DNA of 64,000 nucleotides, taken from positions 62,001-126,000 of the forward strand of contig JABISZ010000038.1 in NCBI GenBank assembly GCA_018668255.1, read 5' to 3'. Origin of the DNA: Pseudomonadota bacterium (GTDB lineage Bacteria; Pseudomonadota; Gammaproteobacteria; Ga0077536). This document shows, piece by piece, positions 16,504-25,361 of the stretch. Position 1 is the first letter of the stretch; each line of letters opens with the position of its first letter. The notes under the pieces are model-generated. The model searched no databases. It saw nothing but the letters and a program-made list of their open reading frames with translations, and was not told the origin of the DNA. The translations under genes and the position numbers were made by a program.

Positions 16504-16926
16504 CAAGACGATCCGCTTAGTGAATTTACAAGTCGTCCTTATTTTAAGGCGTCTTTCCTCGTGTTCGATCTAAAAGCGACCCATGAATTTTATACAGAGA
16601 TTCTAGGGTGCCGTGTTGTCGTAGAGACGGACACTCTTTTAGAAATGGATTTCTTTGGAAATCGTATAGTTGCTAGACTTGCAAGCAGTAGACTTTCAAA
16701 ATCTGAGAGCCGTATTGGTCTGGGAGAAGAATCCTTTCCTGTGTTTGGATTGGTGATGAGTTGGAAGGATTGGCACAGGGCGGTTGATCACATGAATTAT
16801 ATCGGTGTTGATTTTAAAGTCGCCCCTTATACAACTAGCAAAGGCACCCAGGAAGAAAGTGCTATTTTTTGTCTTTACGACCCCTCTGATAATATATTAG
16901 AATTCAGGGCGTATAGAAACATCTAA
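16501..16926 (+). CDS. VOC/glyoxalase-fold protein, apparent ATT start
   Basis: A small beta-alpha-beta VOC-fold protein resembling the COG3565-type extradiol-dioxygenase-like family; substrate unknown. Read from ATT it is 141 aa, and the first 20 residues (including RPYFKASFLVFDL) restore the first beta strand of the fold, which would be lost with a start at the downstream GTG (16561). Conserved phrases are FYTEILGC, EMDFFGNRIVARL, SWKDWH and DPSDNILEFRAY. In homologues as I remember them the first-strand and mid-protein metal ligands are His (FHLAF, PHFG); here they are Lys16 and Val81, with only Glu134 kept, so metal catalysis may be lost. Its stop overlaps the trpC stop by 4 bases. Confidence 0.8.
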   Translation: MQDDPLSEFTSRPYFKASFLVFDLKATHEFYTEILGCRVVVETDTLLEMDFFGNRIVARLASSRLSKSESRIGLGEESFPVFGLVMSWKDWHRAVDHMNYIGVDFKVAPYTTSKGTQEESAIFCLYDPSDNILEFRAYRNI

Positions 16927-17729
16927 TCTGCAGTTGATTCGGTGCTAAAGATTTGAGAGAGTTGTTTGCCTGGGTTAGGCGCTTTCATAAATGCTTCCCC
17001 TACTAGGAAGGAGCTAATTCCTGCATCTAGTAGCATTCTCACGTTTTCAGGGGAGTGTATTCCGGATTCAGATACCACTAGCCGCTCTTTTCCTATGGTC
17101 TTATATAAGGTTAGACTTGTGCGAAGGTCTGTTTCAAAGGTTTTTAGGTTGCGATTGTTTATTCCAATGATAGCCTCCGAAATGGGTCGTGCTCGTGCCA
17201 GTTCGTCAGCTGTATGCACTTCAATGAGGACATCCATGCCTAGTTGTATCGCCTCGTCAGAGAGCTCTTTAAGCTCCTCATCTGACAGGCATGCGACTAT
17301 TAGTAAGACGCAGTCTGCACCGAGTAGGCGCGATTCAGATATCTGATAGCTGTCTATCATGAAGTCTTTTCTTAATATGGGGAGATTACAAGAATTTTTC
17401 GCTGATATTAAATCAGCATCACTGCCTTGAAAAAAAGGTACATCAGTTAGAACGGAGAGACAGCTTGCTCCCGCAGCCTCATAGGATTTAGCGATCTCTG
17501 CAGGATTATAGTTCGAACAAATTAGCCCTTTGCTTGGCGACGCTTTTTTACACTCGGCGATTACTGCAGGCCGCTTCTTTTGTATAGTAGAAATCAGGTT
17601 GGTTTTAAAGCCACGAGGTCTTTCCATATCAGAAATTTTAGCATCAATCTCAACGCGTGAATTTTTCTGCTTCCGCTCTAGTACTTCAAGCCTTTTAGAC
17701 TCTATTATTTGAGTAAGTATATCTTTCAT
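16923..17729 (-). CDS. trpC: Indole-3-glycerol phosphate synthase
   Basis: Closes the pyrrole ring of the tryptophan precursor. A stand-alone barrel (268 aa) without the fused TrpF domain of enterics. The start at 17729 (MKDILTQIIESKRLEV) is the family N-terminus, while a longer frame reaches into trpD. Catalytic residues are visible in IAECKKASPSKG, LRKDFMID, IGINNRNLKTFETD and VSESGI, followed by FLVGEAFM. It begins 10 bases after the trpD stop and converges with the VOC gene with overlapping stop codons. Confidence 0.96.
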   Translation of the reverse strand: MKDILTQIIESKRLEVLERKQKNSRVEIDAKISDMERPRGFKTNLISTIQKKRPAVIAECKKASPSKGLICSNYNPAEIAKSYEAAGASCLSVLTDVPFFQGSDADLISAKNSCNLPILRKDFMIDSYQISESRLLGADCVLLIVACLSDEELKELSDEAIQLGMDVLIEVHTADELARARPISEAIIGINNRNLKTFETDLRTSLTLYKTIGKERLVVSESGIHSPENVRMLLDAGISSFLVGEAFMKAPNPGKQLSQIFSTESTAD

Positions 17730-17739
17730 ATTTTTATAT

Positions 17740-18765
17740 TTACTGTTTAAAGGTGTTCGTGTAGTCAATGAATTCCGAAAACTTTTTAGCCGCTTTCCCA
17801 TCAATGAGAGCATTTGAAGCCATTTGGACGCCTGAGCCAAGATCCGAGACAAGACCGCCTACATATAGTGCCGCTCCAGCATTTAATGAGACTACATTGT
17901 GGGCGGGACCTACCTCTCCCAGAAATATCTGGTTGATTATGGATAAGCTTTCGCGTGGGCTTATAGCTAACAAGGCTTGGTTATTCTCTTCTTGCCGTAT
18001 ATTGAAGTCATCAGGCTTTATTTGGAAATGCCTGACAACTCCGTCTTTTACTTCGGCTACTGTTGTTGGTGCTGAAATACTTATCTCATCCATGCCATCG
18101 GCAGCGCAAACTATAAGTGCATGCTTCGTCCCTAGTGTCTTTAATACATCAGCGATTTTTGGGACCCACATCGGTGAGAAGACTCCTATCACTTGCCGAT
18201 CAGCACTCGCGGGATTAGTCATCGGACCTAAGATATTAAATAAAGTTCGGGCTCCAATTTGTTTCCTTACTTTCCCTGCATGTCTTGTAGCTCCATGATG
18301 GGCGGGCGCGAACATAAAACCGATTCCATTGGCATGTATACATTTAACTACTTGTTCGGGGGATAATGCTATAAGCGCACCCGCTGCCTCCAGCACATCT
18401 GCACTGCCACTTGCGCTGCTAGCTGCTCTATTCCCATGTTTTGCAACGAGCCCGCCACATGCTGCAGTAACGAAAGCTGCAGCGGTAGATATATTGAAGC
18501 TACTACTGCCATCTCCGCCAGTACCACAGGTGTCTATTAAAGGTGCAAGGCCAACATCCACCTTCGTAGCAAATTTACGCATCACCGTGACAGCTGCCGA
18601 GATCTCATCGGTGGTTTCTTCTTTCATTTTTAATGCGATTAAAAATGCGGCTATTTGTACGTCGGAAATCGCACCGGACATCATCTCGGTCATTATTGTA
18701 GTCATTTCATCGTAGGAGAGATCATCGCCATCAGCTACTTGCTTTATATTTCTGCTAATGTCCAC
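17740..18765 (-). CDS. trpD: Anthranilate phosphoribosyltransferase
   Basis: Transfers phosphoribose from PRPP to anthranilate, the second step of tryptophan synthesis. The PRPP-binding glycine loop DTCGTGGDGSSSFNIS is present, as are KHGNRAASSASGSADVLEAAG and the anthranilate-site stretch APAHHGATRH, and the metal acidic pair in ADGMDEIS. At 341 aa it is the stand-alone form, not fused to TrpG. It begins 10 bases after trpG in the rpe-gph-trpG-trpD-trpC run. Confidence 0.97.
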   Translation of the reverse strand: MDISRNIKQVADGDDLSYDEMTTIMTEMMSGAISDVQIAAFLIALKMKEETTDEISAAVTVMRKFATKVDVGLAPLIDTCGTGGDGSSSFNISTAAAFVTAACGGLVAKHGNRAASSASGSADVLEAAGALIALSPEQVVKCIHANGIGFMFAPAHHGATRHAGKVRKQIGARTLFNILGPMTNPASADRQVIGVFSPMWVPKIADVLKTLGTKHALIVCAADGMDEISISAPTTVAEVKDGVVRHFQIKPDDFNIRQEENNQALLAISPRESLSIINQIFLGEVGPAHNVVSLNAGAALYVGGLVSDLGSGVQMASNALIDGKAAKKFSEFIDYTNTFKQ

Positions 18766-18775
18766 TTAGCCTACC

Positions 18776-19354
18776 TTATAATTTTAAAAAATTTTCGAGC
18801 AACAGATGACCGTGCTCAGTTAAGATTGATTCAGGGTGAAATTGTATACCAAACAAAGGTAAGTCGAGGTGCCTAATACCCATAATTTCGTCTATTTCTC
18901 CACTTGGATGATTTGTCCATGCCGTGATCTTGAAGCACTCCGGCAGTGATTTTTGGTCTATGATCAATGAGTGATAACGCGTCGCTGTATAAGGGCTTGG
19001 AAGGTTCTCAAAAAGGTCTTCTTTATTATGGTGGATTAATGAAGTCTTCCCATGCATAACTTGACGTGCATGCGTAATTTTTCCGCCAAAGGCTTGCCCT
19101 AAACTTTGGTGGCCAAGACACACTCCAAGTATAGGCATGATTTTACTGAACTTTATTATCGTATCAATCGATATTCCTGCTTCATTTGGGGAGCAAGGGC
19201 CTGGTGATATCACAATGTGGGTAGGTGCAATTTTGCTAATGTCCGAAGTTTTTATTTCATCGTTCCTTACAACTTTAACGTCTTCTCCTAATTCCCCCAA
19301 ATATTGAACCAAGTTATAAGTAAAAGAGTCATAGTTATCTATCATTAAGATCAT
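18776..19354 (-). CDS. trpG: Anthranilate synthase glutaminase component II
   Basis: Class I glutamine amidotransferase that supplies ammonia for anthranilate (and in many bacteria also for 4-aminobenzoate). The triad is visible: Cys79 in GVCLGHQS and the His/Glu pair in IQFHPES near residue 174. The N-terminus [19 protein letters not shown] is diagnostic. Length is 192 aa. It begins one base after the gph stop. The synthase partner trpE, which lies between gph and trpG in many relatives, is absent, so TrpG must pair with a TrpE (or PabB) encoded outside the window. Confidence 0.95.
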   Translation of the reverse strand: MILMIDNYDSFTYNLVQYLGELGEDVKVVRNDEIKTSDISKIAPTHIVISPGPCSPNEAGISIDTIIKFSKIMPILGVCLGHQSLGQAFGGKITHARQVMHGKTSLIHHNKEDLFENLPSPYTATRYHSLIIDQKSLPECFKITAWTNHPSGEIDEIMGIRHLDLPLFGIQFHPESILTEHGHLLLENFLKL

Positions 19355-19355
19355 T

Positions 19356-20063
19356 TTAATTTATCAACTTTTTTTCTATTTCATCTAGATCGCCACAGAG
19401 TTTTTTTATTAATGAAGGGAGAAAATCTAGACTGTCGATCATAATGCTGGGGTCATGCGTTTTTAGATCAATGCCGCCGTGGTATCCATAACTGACGCAG
19501 ATTGAATAGACATCAGCATTTTTTGCAGCTCGCAGGTCTGTAATCGAGTCTCCGACCATCACGGTCTTGTTGCGATCGCTTTTTGTCTGCTCTATTGCAT
19601 GGATAATTGGTAGAGGATCTGGTTTTTTTTCTTTGAGACTATTTCCTCCGAGAATGATGTCAAACAGGTGGGCTAACTCCGCTTTTTCTAGTAACGGCAA
19701 TGCATACTCATAAGGTTTGTTAGTGATACACCCTAGTTTAAAGCCTGCAGACTTTAACTCATCTAGAGACTCTAGAGCTCCTGAATATATTACAGAATCG
19801 ACGAATAAATTTTTGCTATAGTGGCTGCAGAAGCCGCTGTAGACCTGTGAGAAATGATTTTCTGGTGCTAGGCCATCTATTTCTTTTGTAATCGCTCTAT
19901 GCATCAATTTAGTTGAACCTTCACCAATATAGGCGCGCGCAGTGAGCTCTGATATCGGTGCGATGCTGGCAGCCTTTAGACCGCTATTAACTGCAGAGCA
20001 GATGTCAGGGGCGGTATCGATTAAGGTGCCATCGAGATCAAATAGGGCTAATTTCTCAGACAT
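19356..20063 (-). CDS. gph: Phosphoglycolate phosphatase
   Basis: HAD-superfamily hydrolase that removes 2-phosphoglycolate formed during DNA repair and metabolism. HAD motif I is [13 protein letters not shown] with the nucleophile and acid-base aspartates, motif II is in GCITNKP and motif IV is [14 protein letters not shown]; a helical cap domain lies between motif I and II. Length is 235 aa. Its place between rpe and the trp genes supports Gph over other HAD members. It starts one base after the rpe stop. Confidence 0.93.
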   Translation of the reverse strand: MSEKLALFDLDGTLIDTAPDICSAVNSGLKAASIAPISELTARAYIGEGSTKLMHRAITKEIDGLAPENHFSQVYSGFCSHYSKNLFVDSVIYSGALESLDELKSAGFKLGCITNKPYEYALPLLEKAELAHLFDIILGGNSLKEKKPDPLPIIHAIEQTKSDRNKTVMVGDSITDLRAAKNADVYSICVSYGYHGGIDLKTHDPSIMIDSLDFLPSLIKKLCGDLDEIEKKLIN

Positions 20064-20064
20064 T

Positions 20065-20739
20065 TTAGGAATCAGTGTCTAGTTTTTTTCTGAGCTCAGC
20101 GATGGCTTTCTTGTAGTTAGATTGATTGAAGATGGCTGACCCAGCAACAAAAGTATCTGCTCCAGCTAAACCGATATCTCCAATATTATCTGCGTTAATT
20201 CCACCGTCAACTTCAAGTCGTATGGGACAGCGTGAATCGTCGATTAGCTTTCGCACAGCACTTATTTTAGTCAAGGTACTTTTAATGAAGGACTGGCCGC
20301 CAAACCCAGGGTTTACCGACATTAAGAGTATAATATCCAGCTTATCCATAACATGTTCAAGGTAGCTTAGAGATGTGGCAGGGTTTAGTACTAGGCCGGC
20401 TTTACAACCACCGTCTCTGATTTGCTGAAGATTTCTGTCCACATGCTCGCTCGCCTCCGGATGAAACGTAATACTGCTAGCTCCGCTTTCGATGAAATCG
20501 TCTATCAGCCTATCTACTGGCTTCACCATGAGATGGACATCGATGGGCGTCGAAATACCATGCGCTCGTAATGCTTTGCAAACCATTGGTCCGATTGTTA
20601 AATTTGGCACGTAATGGTTATCCATTACATCAAAGTGGATCCAGTCGGCTCCCGCGTTTACGACCGCTTCCACTTCCTCGCCCAGTCTGGCGAAGTCAGC
20701 GGACAGGATGGATGGTGCTATGGTTGGAGAAAACTTCAT
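20065..20739 (-). CDS. rpe: Ribulose-phosphate 3-epimerase
   Basis: Interconverts ribulose 5-phosphate and xylulose 5-phosphate. The barrel starts [17 protein letters not shown]. The metal/catalytic residues are visible in [18 protein letters not shown] (His, Asp), DVHLMV (His) and [11 protein letters not shown] (Asp), with the flexible loop [13 protein letters not shown]. Length is 224 aa. It is the first gene of the minus-strand rpe-gph-trpG-trpD-trpC cluster, so a promoter is expected in the 160 bases up to queG; none stands out clearly. Confidence 0.97.
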   Translation of the reverse strand: MKFSPTIAPSILSADFARLGEEVEAVVNAGADWIHFDVMDNHYVPNLTIGPMVCKALRAHGISTPIDVHLMVKPVDRLIDDFIESGASSITFHPEASEHVDRNLQQIRDGGCKAGLVLNPATSLSYLEHVMDKLDIILLMSVNPGFGGQSFIKSTLTKISAVRKLIDDSRCPIRLEVDGGINADNIGDIGLAGADTFVAGSAIFNQSNYKKAIAELRKKLDTDS

Positions 20740-20900
20740 TTTTAACCCTAGTTCCGGCTACGATATTTTTGATTTTATCAGTACCCAAGTTTTAATTTTT
20801 TGTGAAAGCTATCGCATTAGTAATGATACTCTACTGAATTGACAAAATTAATCACTAATTCTCTTCAAGAAGAGTGCGATGATTGGCCTATGAAGGCGGC

Positions 20901-21980
20901 TTAGTTCTTTTTATGCTCCAGTATGGCCCAATTTACGTGTTCAAGAACCATTTCGTCTGGGAAAGTTAGTCTTTTCTCGAGCGCTTGTAGTACTTCTGGT
21001 GATGTCGGGGCATTTCCTAAGGCTATTGCAACATTACGTATCCATTGAGGATAACTTACTCTTCTTATGGCAGATCCTATTGTGAACTTTTCAAACTCGT
21101 CTTCGTCTAGAAGAAACAGATCTGTGAGTTTGGTCTTTTCGAGACCGTGCCGGGGTGCAAAATCCGTCACAGCAGTTAATTTCGCATACTTGTTCCAGGG
21201 ACAAAACAATTGACAGTCGTCGCAACCGAATATTCGATTCCCAATAGATTTTCTAAACTCAATGGGGATCGATTTTTTTGATTCTATCGTTAAGTAGGAA
21301 ATGCAACGGTTAGCATCAAGCTGGTAAGGGGCGATGATTGCTTTTGTTGGACAAACATCAATACACTCCTTACAGGTTCCACAATGGTTTTTAGGCGCGA
21401 CTTTTGAAGGTTCTAACGGGATGTCAGTGAAAATTTCTCCTAGAAAAAACATGGAACCATCTTTTTTACTTATCAGATTAGTATTTTTCCCGATCCAGCC
21501 TAGGCCGCTATTTCGGGCTAGCGCTCGTTCTAATACGGGCGCACTATCAGTAAATACGCGATAACCAAGAGAACCGACGTGAGCTTGGAGACTATTTGCA
21601 AGTTTCTTCAATTTGGATCTTAAAACTTTGTGATAGTCGCGGCCCAATGCATAACGCGAGATATAAGCGATATCAGCTTTTTCGAGAGCCTTAATTGAAT
21701 CGTCAAGGTCCACACTGAGATAGTCGCACCGAACGGATATGACAGACAATGTCCCAGGTATTAGTTTTTGAGGATCATATCTTTTTAGAGCATTCTGTTC
21801 CAAGTATGCCATTGAGCCGTGGTATCCCTTATCTAACCAAGATTCGAGGTAACTAATGTCCGAATCCAACTCGAGGCTTGCGATTCCAACATCCTGAAAG
21901 CCCAGTTCAGACGCCCAAATTTCGAGCTTCGAAACTATGTCTTTTTGGGAAAATTTTACTGGTAATACTATAGGTTTCAT
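20901..21980 (-). CDS. queG: Epoxyqueuosine reductase
   Basis: Cobalamin-dependent Fe-S enzyme for the last step of queuosine synthesis in the wobble base of GUN-reading tRNAs. The DUF1730 catalytic domain comes first, with YISRYALGRDYHKVLRSKL and SAPVLERALARNSGLGWIGKN. Two 4Fe-4S motifs follow: CGTCKECIDVCPTKAI and CDDCQLFCPWNK. The C-terminal part carries a HEAT-like segment. Length 359 aa is normal. The two genes on its sides (rpe downstream, a divergent PerM-like gene upstream) are unrelated. A short CTCTTC/GAAGAG hairpin lies about 40 bases past its stop. Confidence 0.96.
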   Translation of the reverse strand: MKPIVLPVKFSQKDIVSKLEIWASELGFQDVGIASLELDSDISYLESWLDKGYHGSMAYLEQNALKRYDPQKLIPGTLSVISVRCDYLSVDLDDSIKALEKADIAYISRYALGRDYHKVLRSKLKKLANSLQAHVGSLGYRVFTDSAPVLERALARNSGLGWIGKNTNLISKKDGSMFFLGEIFTDIPLEPSKVAPKNHCGTCKECIDVCPTKAIIAPYQLDANRCISYLTIESKKSIPIEFRKSIGNRIFGCDDCQLFCPWNKYAKLTAVTDFAPRHGLEKTKLTDLFLLDEDEFEKFTIGSAIRRVSYPQWIRNVAIALGNAPTSPEVLQALEKRLTFPDEMVLEHVNWAILEHKKN

Positions 21981-22118
21981 GCATTAAAATAAGTATTTCT
22001 ACTTTCTCTTGGGAGCTAGAATTTATTTTTTATGTGCCCAACACATAGTTATTAATATATCCTACTCGATATTGTCTAAGTTTTTATAATACGCTGTGGC
22101 TAATAAGTGGGTGAAAAT

Positions 22119-23168
22119 ATGATTGAGCTATTCAGAACCTGGTATGACCGTTATTTCTCAGACCCTCAAGCGGCATTATTAGTCACTGTACTGTTATTGT
22201 CATTTGGATGCTTGGCATTTTTTGGTGAGATGCTGGCGCCTTGTCTTGCCTCTGTGGTGATAGCTTATCTGCTCGAAACTTCTGTTTGTTCCCTTCAGAG
22301 ACTCGGTTTTGGAAGGAATCTAGCTGCAGGAGTTATATTTACAGTATTTATCTTAGCTTTGATTCTTCTTGTTGGTGGTTTGGTTCCACTTTTATCTTCG
22401 CAGTTAACTAGTTTTGTGCGTGATTTGCCTGGGACCATTAACGTTTGGCGAGAGGCTTTATTGCAACTGCCAGAAACATATCCAAATTTTTTGTCTGCTG
22501 AGCAGATAGATGCTTTAACAGGCAGCGTCCGGACAAAAATTAGCAGTTTGGGGCAGAATGCGCTTACTTTCTCTATTGCATCTATCCCCGCAATGGTGAC
22601 TTTGCTGGTTTACTTAGTGCTAGGGCCGGTCTTGGTCTTTTTTCTCTTAAAAGATAAAACACAAATCTTAGCTTGGTTGTTGAGTTATCTTCCGCAAGAC
22701 CGAATGGTGCTATCTTCTGTTTGGAGAGACGTTGATCGGCAGATAGGTAACTATGTCCGTGGAAAGTTTTACGAGATTTTAATAGTAGGACTAGTTTCTT
22801 ATGTTTGCTTTGCGTCTTTAGGTCTTTCATATGCACCGCTTCTTGCAGTTTTGACTGGAGTATCCGTGATCGTCCCGTACATTGGAGCAGTTGTGGTAAC
22901 CGTGCCGATTGCGGTCGCGGCCTATAGTCAATTTGGTTTAGTAGGCGATCAGTTTTTCTGGACGATGATCGTTTATGGCATTATCCAAGCTTTAGATGGG
23001 AACTTGTTAGTGCCCTTACTCTTTTCAGATGTTGTTAATCTTCATCCTATAGCAATAATAATATCCATTCTGGTTTTTGGCGGACTTTGGGGGTTCTGGG
23101 GCGTTTTTTTTGCTATTCCTTTGGCGACGTTGGTGCACTCCCTCCTACATGCTTGGCCTAGAACTTAA
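22119..23168 (+). CDS. AI-2E/PerM family membrane protein
   Basis: Polytopic inner-membrane protein of about 349 aa with roughly eight hydrophobic segments: two pairs before residue 100, a soluble amphipathic stretch (about 90-150), then helices to the C-terminus. Family phrases are PLLSSQLTSFVRDLPG, LVLGPVLVFFLLKDK, GQ-like NYVRGKFYEILIVG and VPYIGAVVVTVP. Members have been called permeases, autoinducer-2 exporters or Na+/H+ antiporters, so a substrate cannot be assigned. The start may be GTG at 22107 or ATG at 22119; neither has a strong Shine-Dalgarno (GTGGGTG lies before the ATG). A TATAAT hexamer lies about 30 bases upstream. Confidence 0.88.
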   Translation: MIELFRTWYDRYFSDPQAALLVTVLLLSFGCLAFFGEMLAPCLASVVIAYLLETSVCSLQRLGFGRNLAAGVIFTVFILALILLVGGLVPLLSSQLTSFVRDLPGTINVWREALLQLPETYPNFLSAEQIDALTGSVRTKISSLGQNALTFSIASIPAMVTLLVYLVLGPVLVFFLLKDKTQILAWLLSYLPQDRMVLSSVWRDVDRQIGNYVRGKFYEILIVGLVSYVCFASLGLSYAPLLAVLTGVSVIVPYIGAVVVTVPIAVAAYSQFGLVGDQFFWTMIVYGIIQALDGNLLVPLLFSDVVNLHPIAIIISILVFGGLWGFWGVFFAIPLATLVHSLLHAWPRT

Positions 23169-23224
23169 TTTTGCGGTACAGGTCTATTATTACAATCATG
23201 TAACGCCTTCTTAGCGGTCTAGCC

Positions 23225-23253
23225 TTGTTCTAATATGCTCTAGAAGTTAATAT
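23225..23253 (+). promoter_or_regulatory. Sigma-70-type promoter before dapA
   Basis: TTGTTC (23225-23230), a 17-base spacer and TAATAT (23248-23253) make a reasonable promoter, placing the transcript start near 23260, about 20 bases before the dapA ATG at 23281. No Shine-Dalgarno is apparent before that ATG, so initiation may depend on a short, unstructured, AU-rich leader. Confidence 0.5.
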
Positions 23254-23280
23254 CACTATTTTATTCGATTAGCTCTTTAT

Positions 23281-24171
23281 ATGATTTCTATTCAAGGCAG
23301 TATCGTTGCAATTGTGACTCCCATGAAGTCAGGTTGTGGACCCGAGACAGAAATTGACTTTTCTAGGCTTGCTGAGTTAATTGATTTTCATGTGGAGAAC
23401 CAGACGGATGGCATAGTTGTCGCTGGTACTACAGGGGAATCTGCTACGTTAACTGATCAAGAGCATTGTGATTTGATCGCGCGCGCAGTTAAGCTTGCTA
23501 AGGGGCGTATTCCGGTGATTGCAGGTACGGGCGCAAATTCCACTCACGAAGCTATCCGGCTTACTGCTTTTGCCAAAGAAGCGGGTGTGGATGCGTGCTT
23601 GCTGGTGACTCCTTACTACAATAAACCAACGCAAGAAGGGCTCTATCTGCATCACAAGATGATCGCTGAGTCAGTTGCTACACCTCAAATTTTATACAAC
23701 GTACCAGGCAGAACGGCCTGTGACATGCTACCTGACACTGTTGGTCGCCTGTCCGGTATTGCTAATATTATCGGAGTTAAGGAAGCTACCGGTGATTTGT
23801 CACGCGTGGCTGCTATTAAGTCAAAGTGTCGGAAAGGCTTTTTGTTATTTAGCGGGGATGATGAGACTGCCTGTGATTTTTTGCTTGAAGGAGGTGATGG
23901 AGTGATATCTGTTACCAGCAATGTGGCGCCTAAGAAGATGCGCGATCTTTGCATTGCTGCTAGATCTGGTCAGATTGGTCTTGCCAAGGAGATCGACAGG
24001 CAATTAAGTGCTTTGCACAAAAATTTGTTTTTAGAGGCTAACCCCATTGCAGTGAAATGGGCTTTAGCCGAAATGGGTTTGGTTGATCAAGGTATCAGGC
24101 TGCCGTTAACTTGGCTTTCTAGTCTCTACCATGAGCAGGTTCGGGACGCATTACGCCAAGCGGAAGTTTAG
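23281..24171 (+). CDS. dapA: 4-hydroxy-tetrahydrodipicolinate synthase
   Basis: Condenses pyruvate with aspartate semialdehyde at the entry to lysine and meso-diaminopimelate synthesis. The Schiff-base lysine is Lys167 in GVKEATGDLSR, the pyruvate loop is GTTGESATL (49-57), and the catalytic Tyr lies in ILYNVPGRT. Length 296 aa is standard. dapA-bamC-MBL order is the usual one in this class; the gene that often closes it, purC, is missing and der converges instead. Confidence 0.97.
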   Translation: MISIQGSIVAIVTPMKSGCGPETEIDFSRLAELIDFHVENQTDGIVVAGTTGESATLTDQEHCDLIARAVKLAKGRIPVIAGTGANSTHEAIRLTAFAKEAGVDACLLVTPYYNKPTQEGLYLHHKMIAESVATPQILYNVPGRTACDMLPDTVGRLSGIANIIGVKEATGDLSRVAAIKSKCRKGFLLFSGDDETACDFLLEGGDGVISVTSNVAPKKMRDLCIAARSGQIGLAKEIDRQLSALHKNLFLEANPIAVKWALAEMGLVDQGIRLPLTWLSSLYHEQVRDALRQAEV

Positions 24172-24240
24172 TTTTTACATCGGGTTAGAGTTTAATTTGA
24201 GTGGCTATTTTTAGGCTACCAGCACAAAGGAAATTATTTT

Positions 24241-25353
24241 ATGTCTAGAATTCTACTGGTAATAGTGGTTACGCTATTACTACTAACCGTGGGTTGCAGT
24301 AAGGTCGTTCAAAGTTTGGATCAAGTGAGGACAGACAATAAAAAATCTTACGAGAAGGCAAAAACTCTGCCTGATCTTGAGATTCCTCCCGGTTTAAGTA
24401 CGGAAGCCATTAATGACCGAATGGTTGTACCTGAAGGAGGTGAGGTAGCACGTTATTCTACCTATCAAGATAGGAACAGCTTATCATCGGACATCGAGTC
24501 TGCAAGCCAGAACGAAAATCGCGCTATTAAACTCCTAGATAATGAGCACTCATTGACGCTGTCATCAAGTCTTATTTCGGGATGGCCAATGTTGAAAAAT
24601 TTTATGGTGGGAGAGGGCTATACTCTAGAGCTGGATGATGTAGAACTGGGTATTATGGAAACTGCATGGAATTTTGGTTCGAAAATAAAAAGAGAAAAGA
24701 TAAAAATATTTGGGGAAGATGGGCTAGATTCTGCAACTCTTTTTATTGCACTTGAGACTGAAGAGCTTGAGAGTCAAGGAGATGATCTCGAGTGGCGACG
24801 GCAACCAAGAAAAGTGCAAAGTGAGCGTGAATTCGTAGATAAGCTGTTTACGTACATACGACCCGAGTCAGATTTAGATTCTGAAGAATCTGTGCTGCTA
24901 GAAAATGGAGCGAATGATTCGACTGCTGCACCACGTGTAGTTAATACTGTTTTGACACCCACTCCTAGAGAAACGGATGTTAGCCAGCTGATTAATGTGG
25001 GCGCGGGGAAAATTTATCTGGCACTGAGCCAGAGCTATGATGCGTCTTGGAAAACGATAGGCGTCGCCCTGGAAAATGGGGAGATTAAAGTAAAAAGCGC
25101 AGATAAGAGCCGAGGTATCTACGTCATATCTAGAAACCATCGGATAGGCTCGGACCAGAAAAAATCCGGGGTATGGCGAAAAATGAAGTTTTGGAAAAAA
25201 GACAAACAGAGAGAATTACAAGTAAGTCTCACTGGAGTTACTGATAAAACTGAAGTGGTTGTTCTTGATTCTAGTGGTAGATGGGTGACTGGATCGGAGT
25301 CCGATAATTTGCTACAAATGCTACATGACTCAGTAAATAGGAGCCGTCGCTAG
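24241..25353 (+). CDS. bamC: Outer membrane assembly lipoprotein BamC
   Basis: Lipoprotein subunit of the BAM complex that inserts beta-barrel proteins in the outer membrane. The signal ends in lipobox LLTVGC, with the modified Cys at residue 19. An unstructured N-terminal segment (about 25-85, binding BamD in E. coli) contains EIPPGLS, the most conserved stretch of the family, followed by two helix-grip domains. Length 370 aa is close to E. coli (344). Shine-Dalgarno AAGGAA lies before the ATG. It follows dapA, as in most Gammaproteobacteria. Confidence 0.9.
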   Translation: MSRILLVIVVTLLLLTVGCSKVVQSLDQVRTDNKKSYEKAKTLPDLEIPPGLSTEAINDRMVVPEGGEVARYSTYQDRNSLSSDIESASQNENRAIKLLDNEHSLTLSSSLISGWPMLKNFMVGEGYTLELDDVELGIMETAWNFGSKIKREKIKIFGEDGLDSATLFIALETEELESQGDDLEWRRQPRKVQSEREFVDKLFTYIRPESDLDSEESVLLENGANDSTAAPRVVNTVLTPTPRETDVSQLINVGAGKIYLALSQSYDASWKTIGVALENGEIKVKSADKSRGIYVISRNHRIGSDQKKSGVWRKMKFWKKDKQRELQVSLTGVTDKTEVVVLDSSGRWVTGSESDNLLQMLHDSVNRSRR

Positions 25354-25361
25354 TTTTACAG

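Noticed and set aside
18776-20063. Trp leader peptide or attenuator ahead of trpG
   Set aside because: trpG starts one base after gph, leaving no leader; no Trp-codon run was seen.
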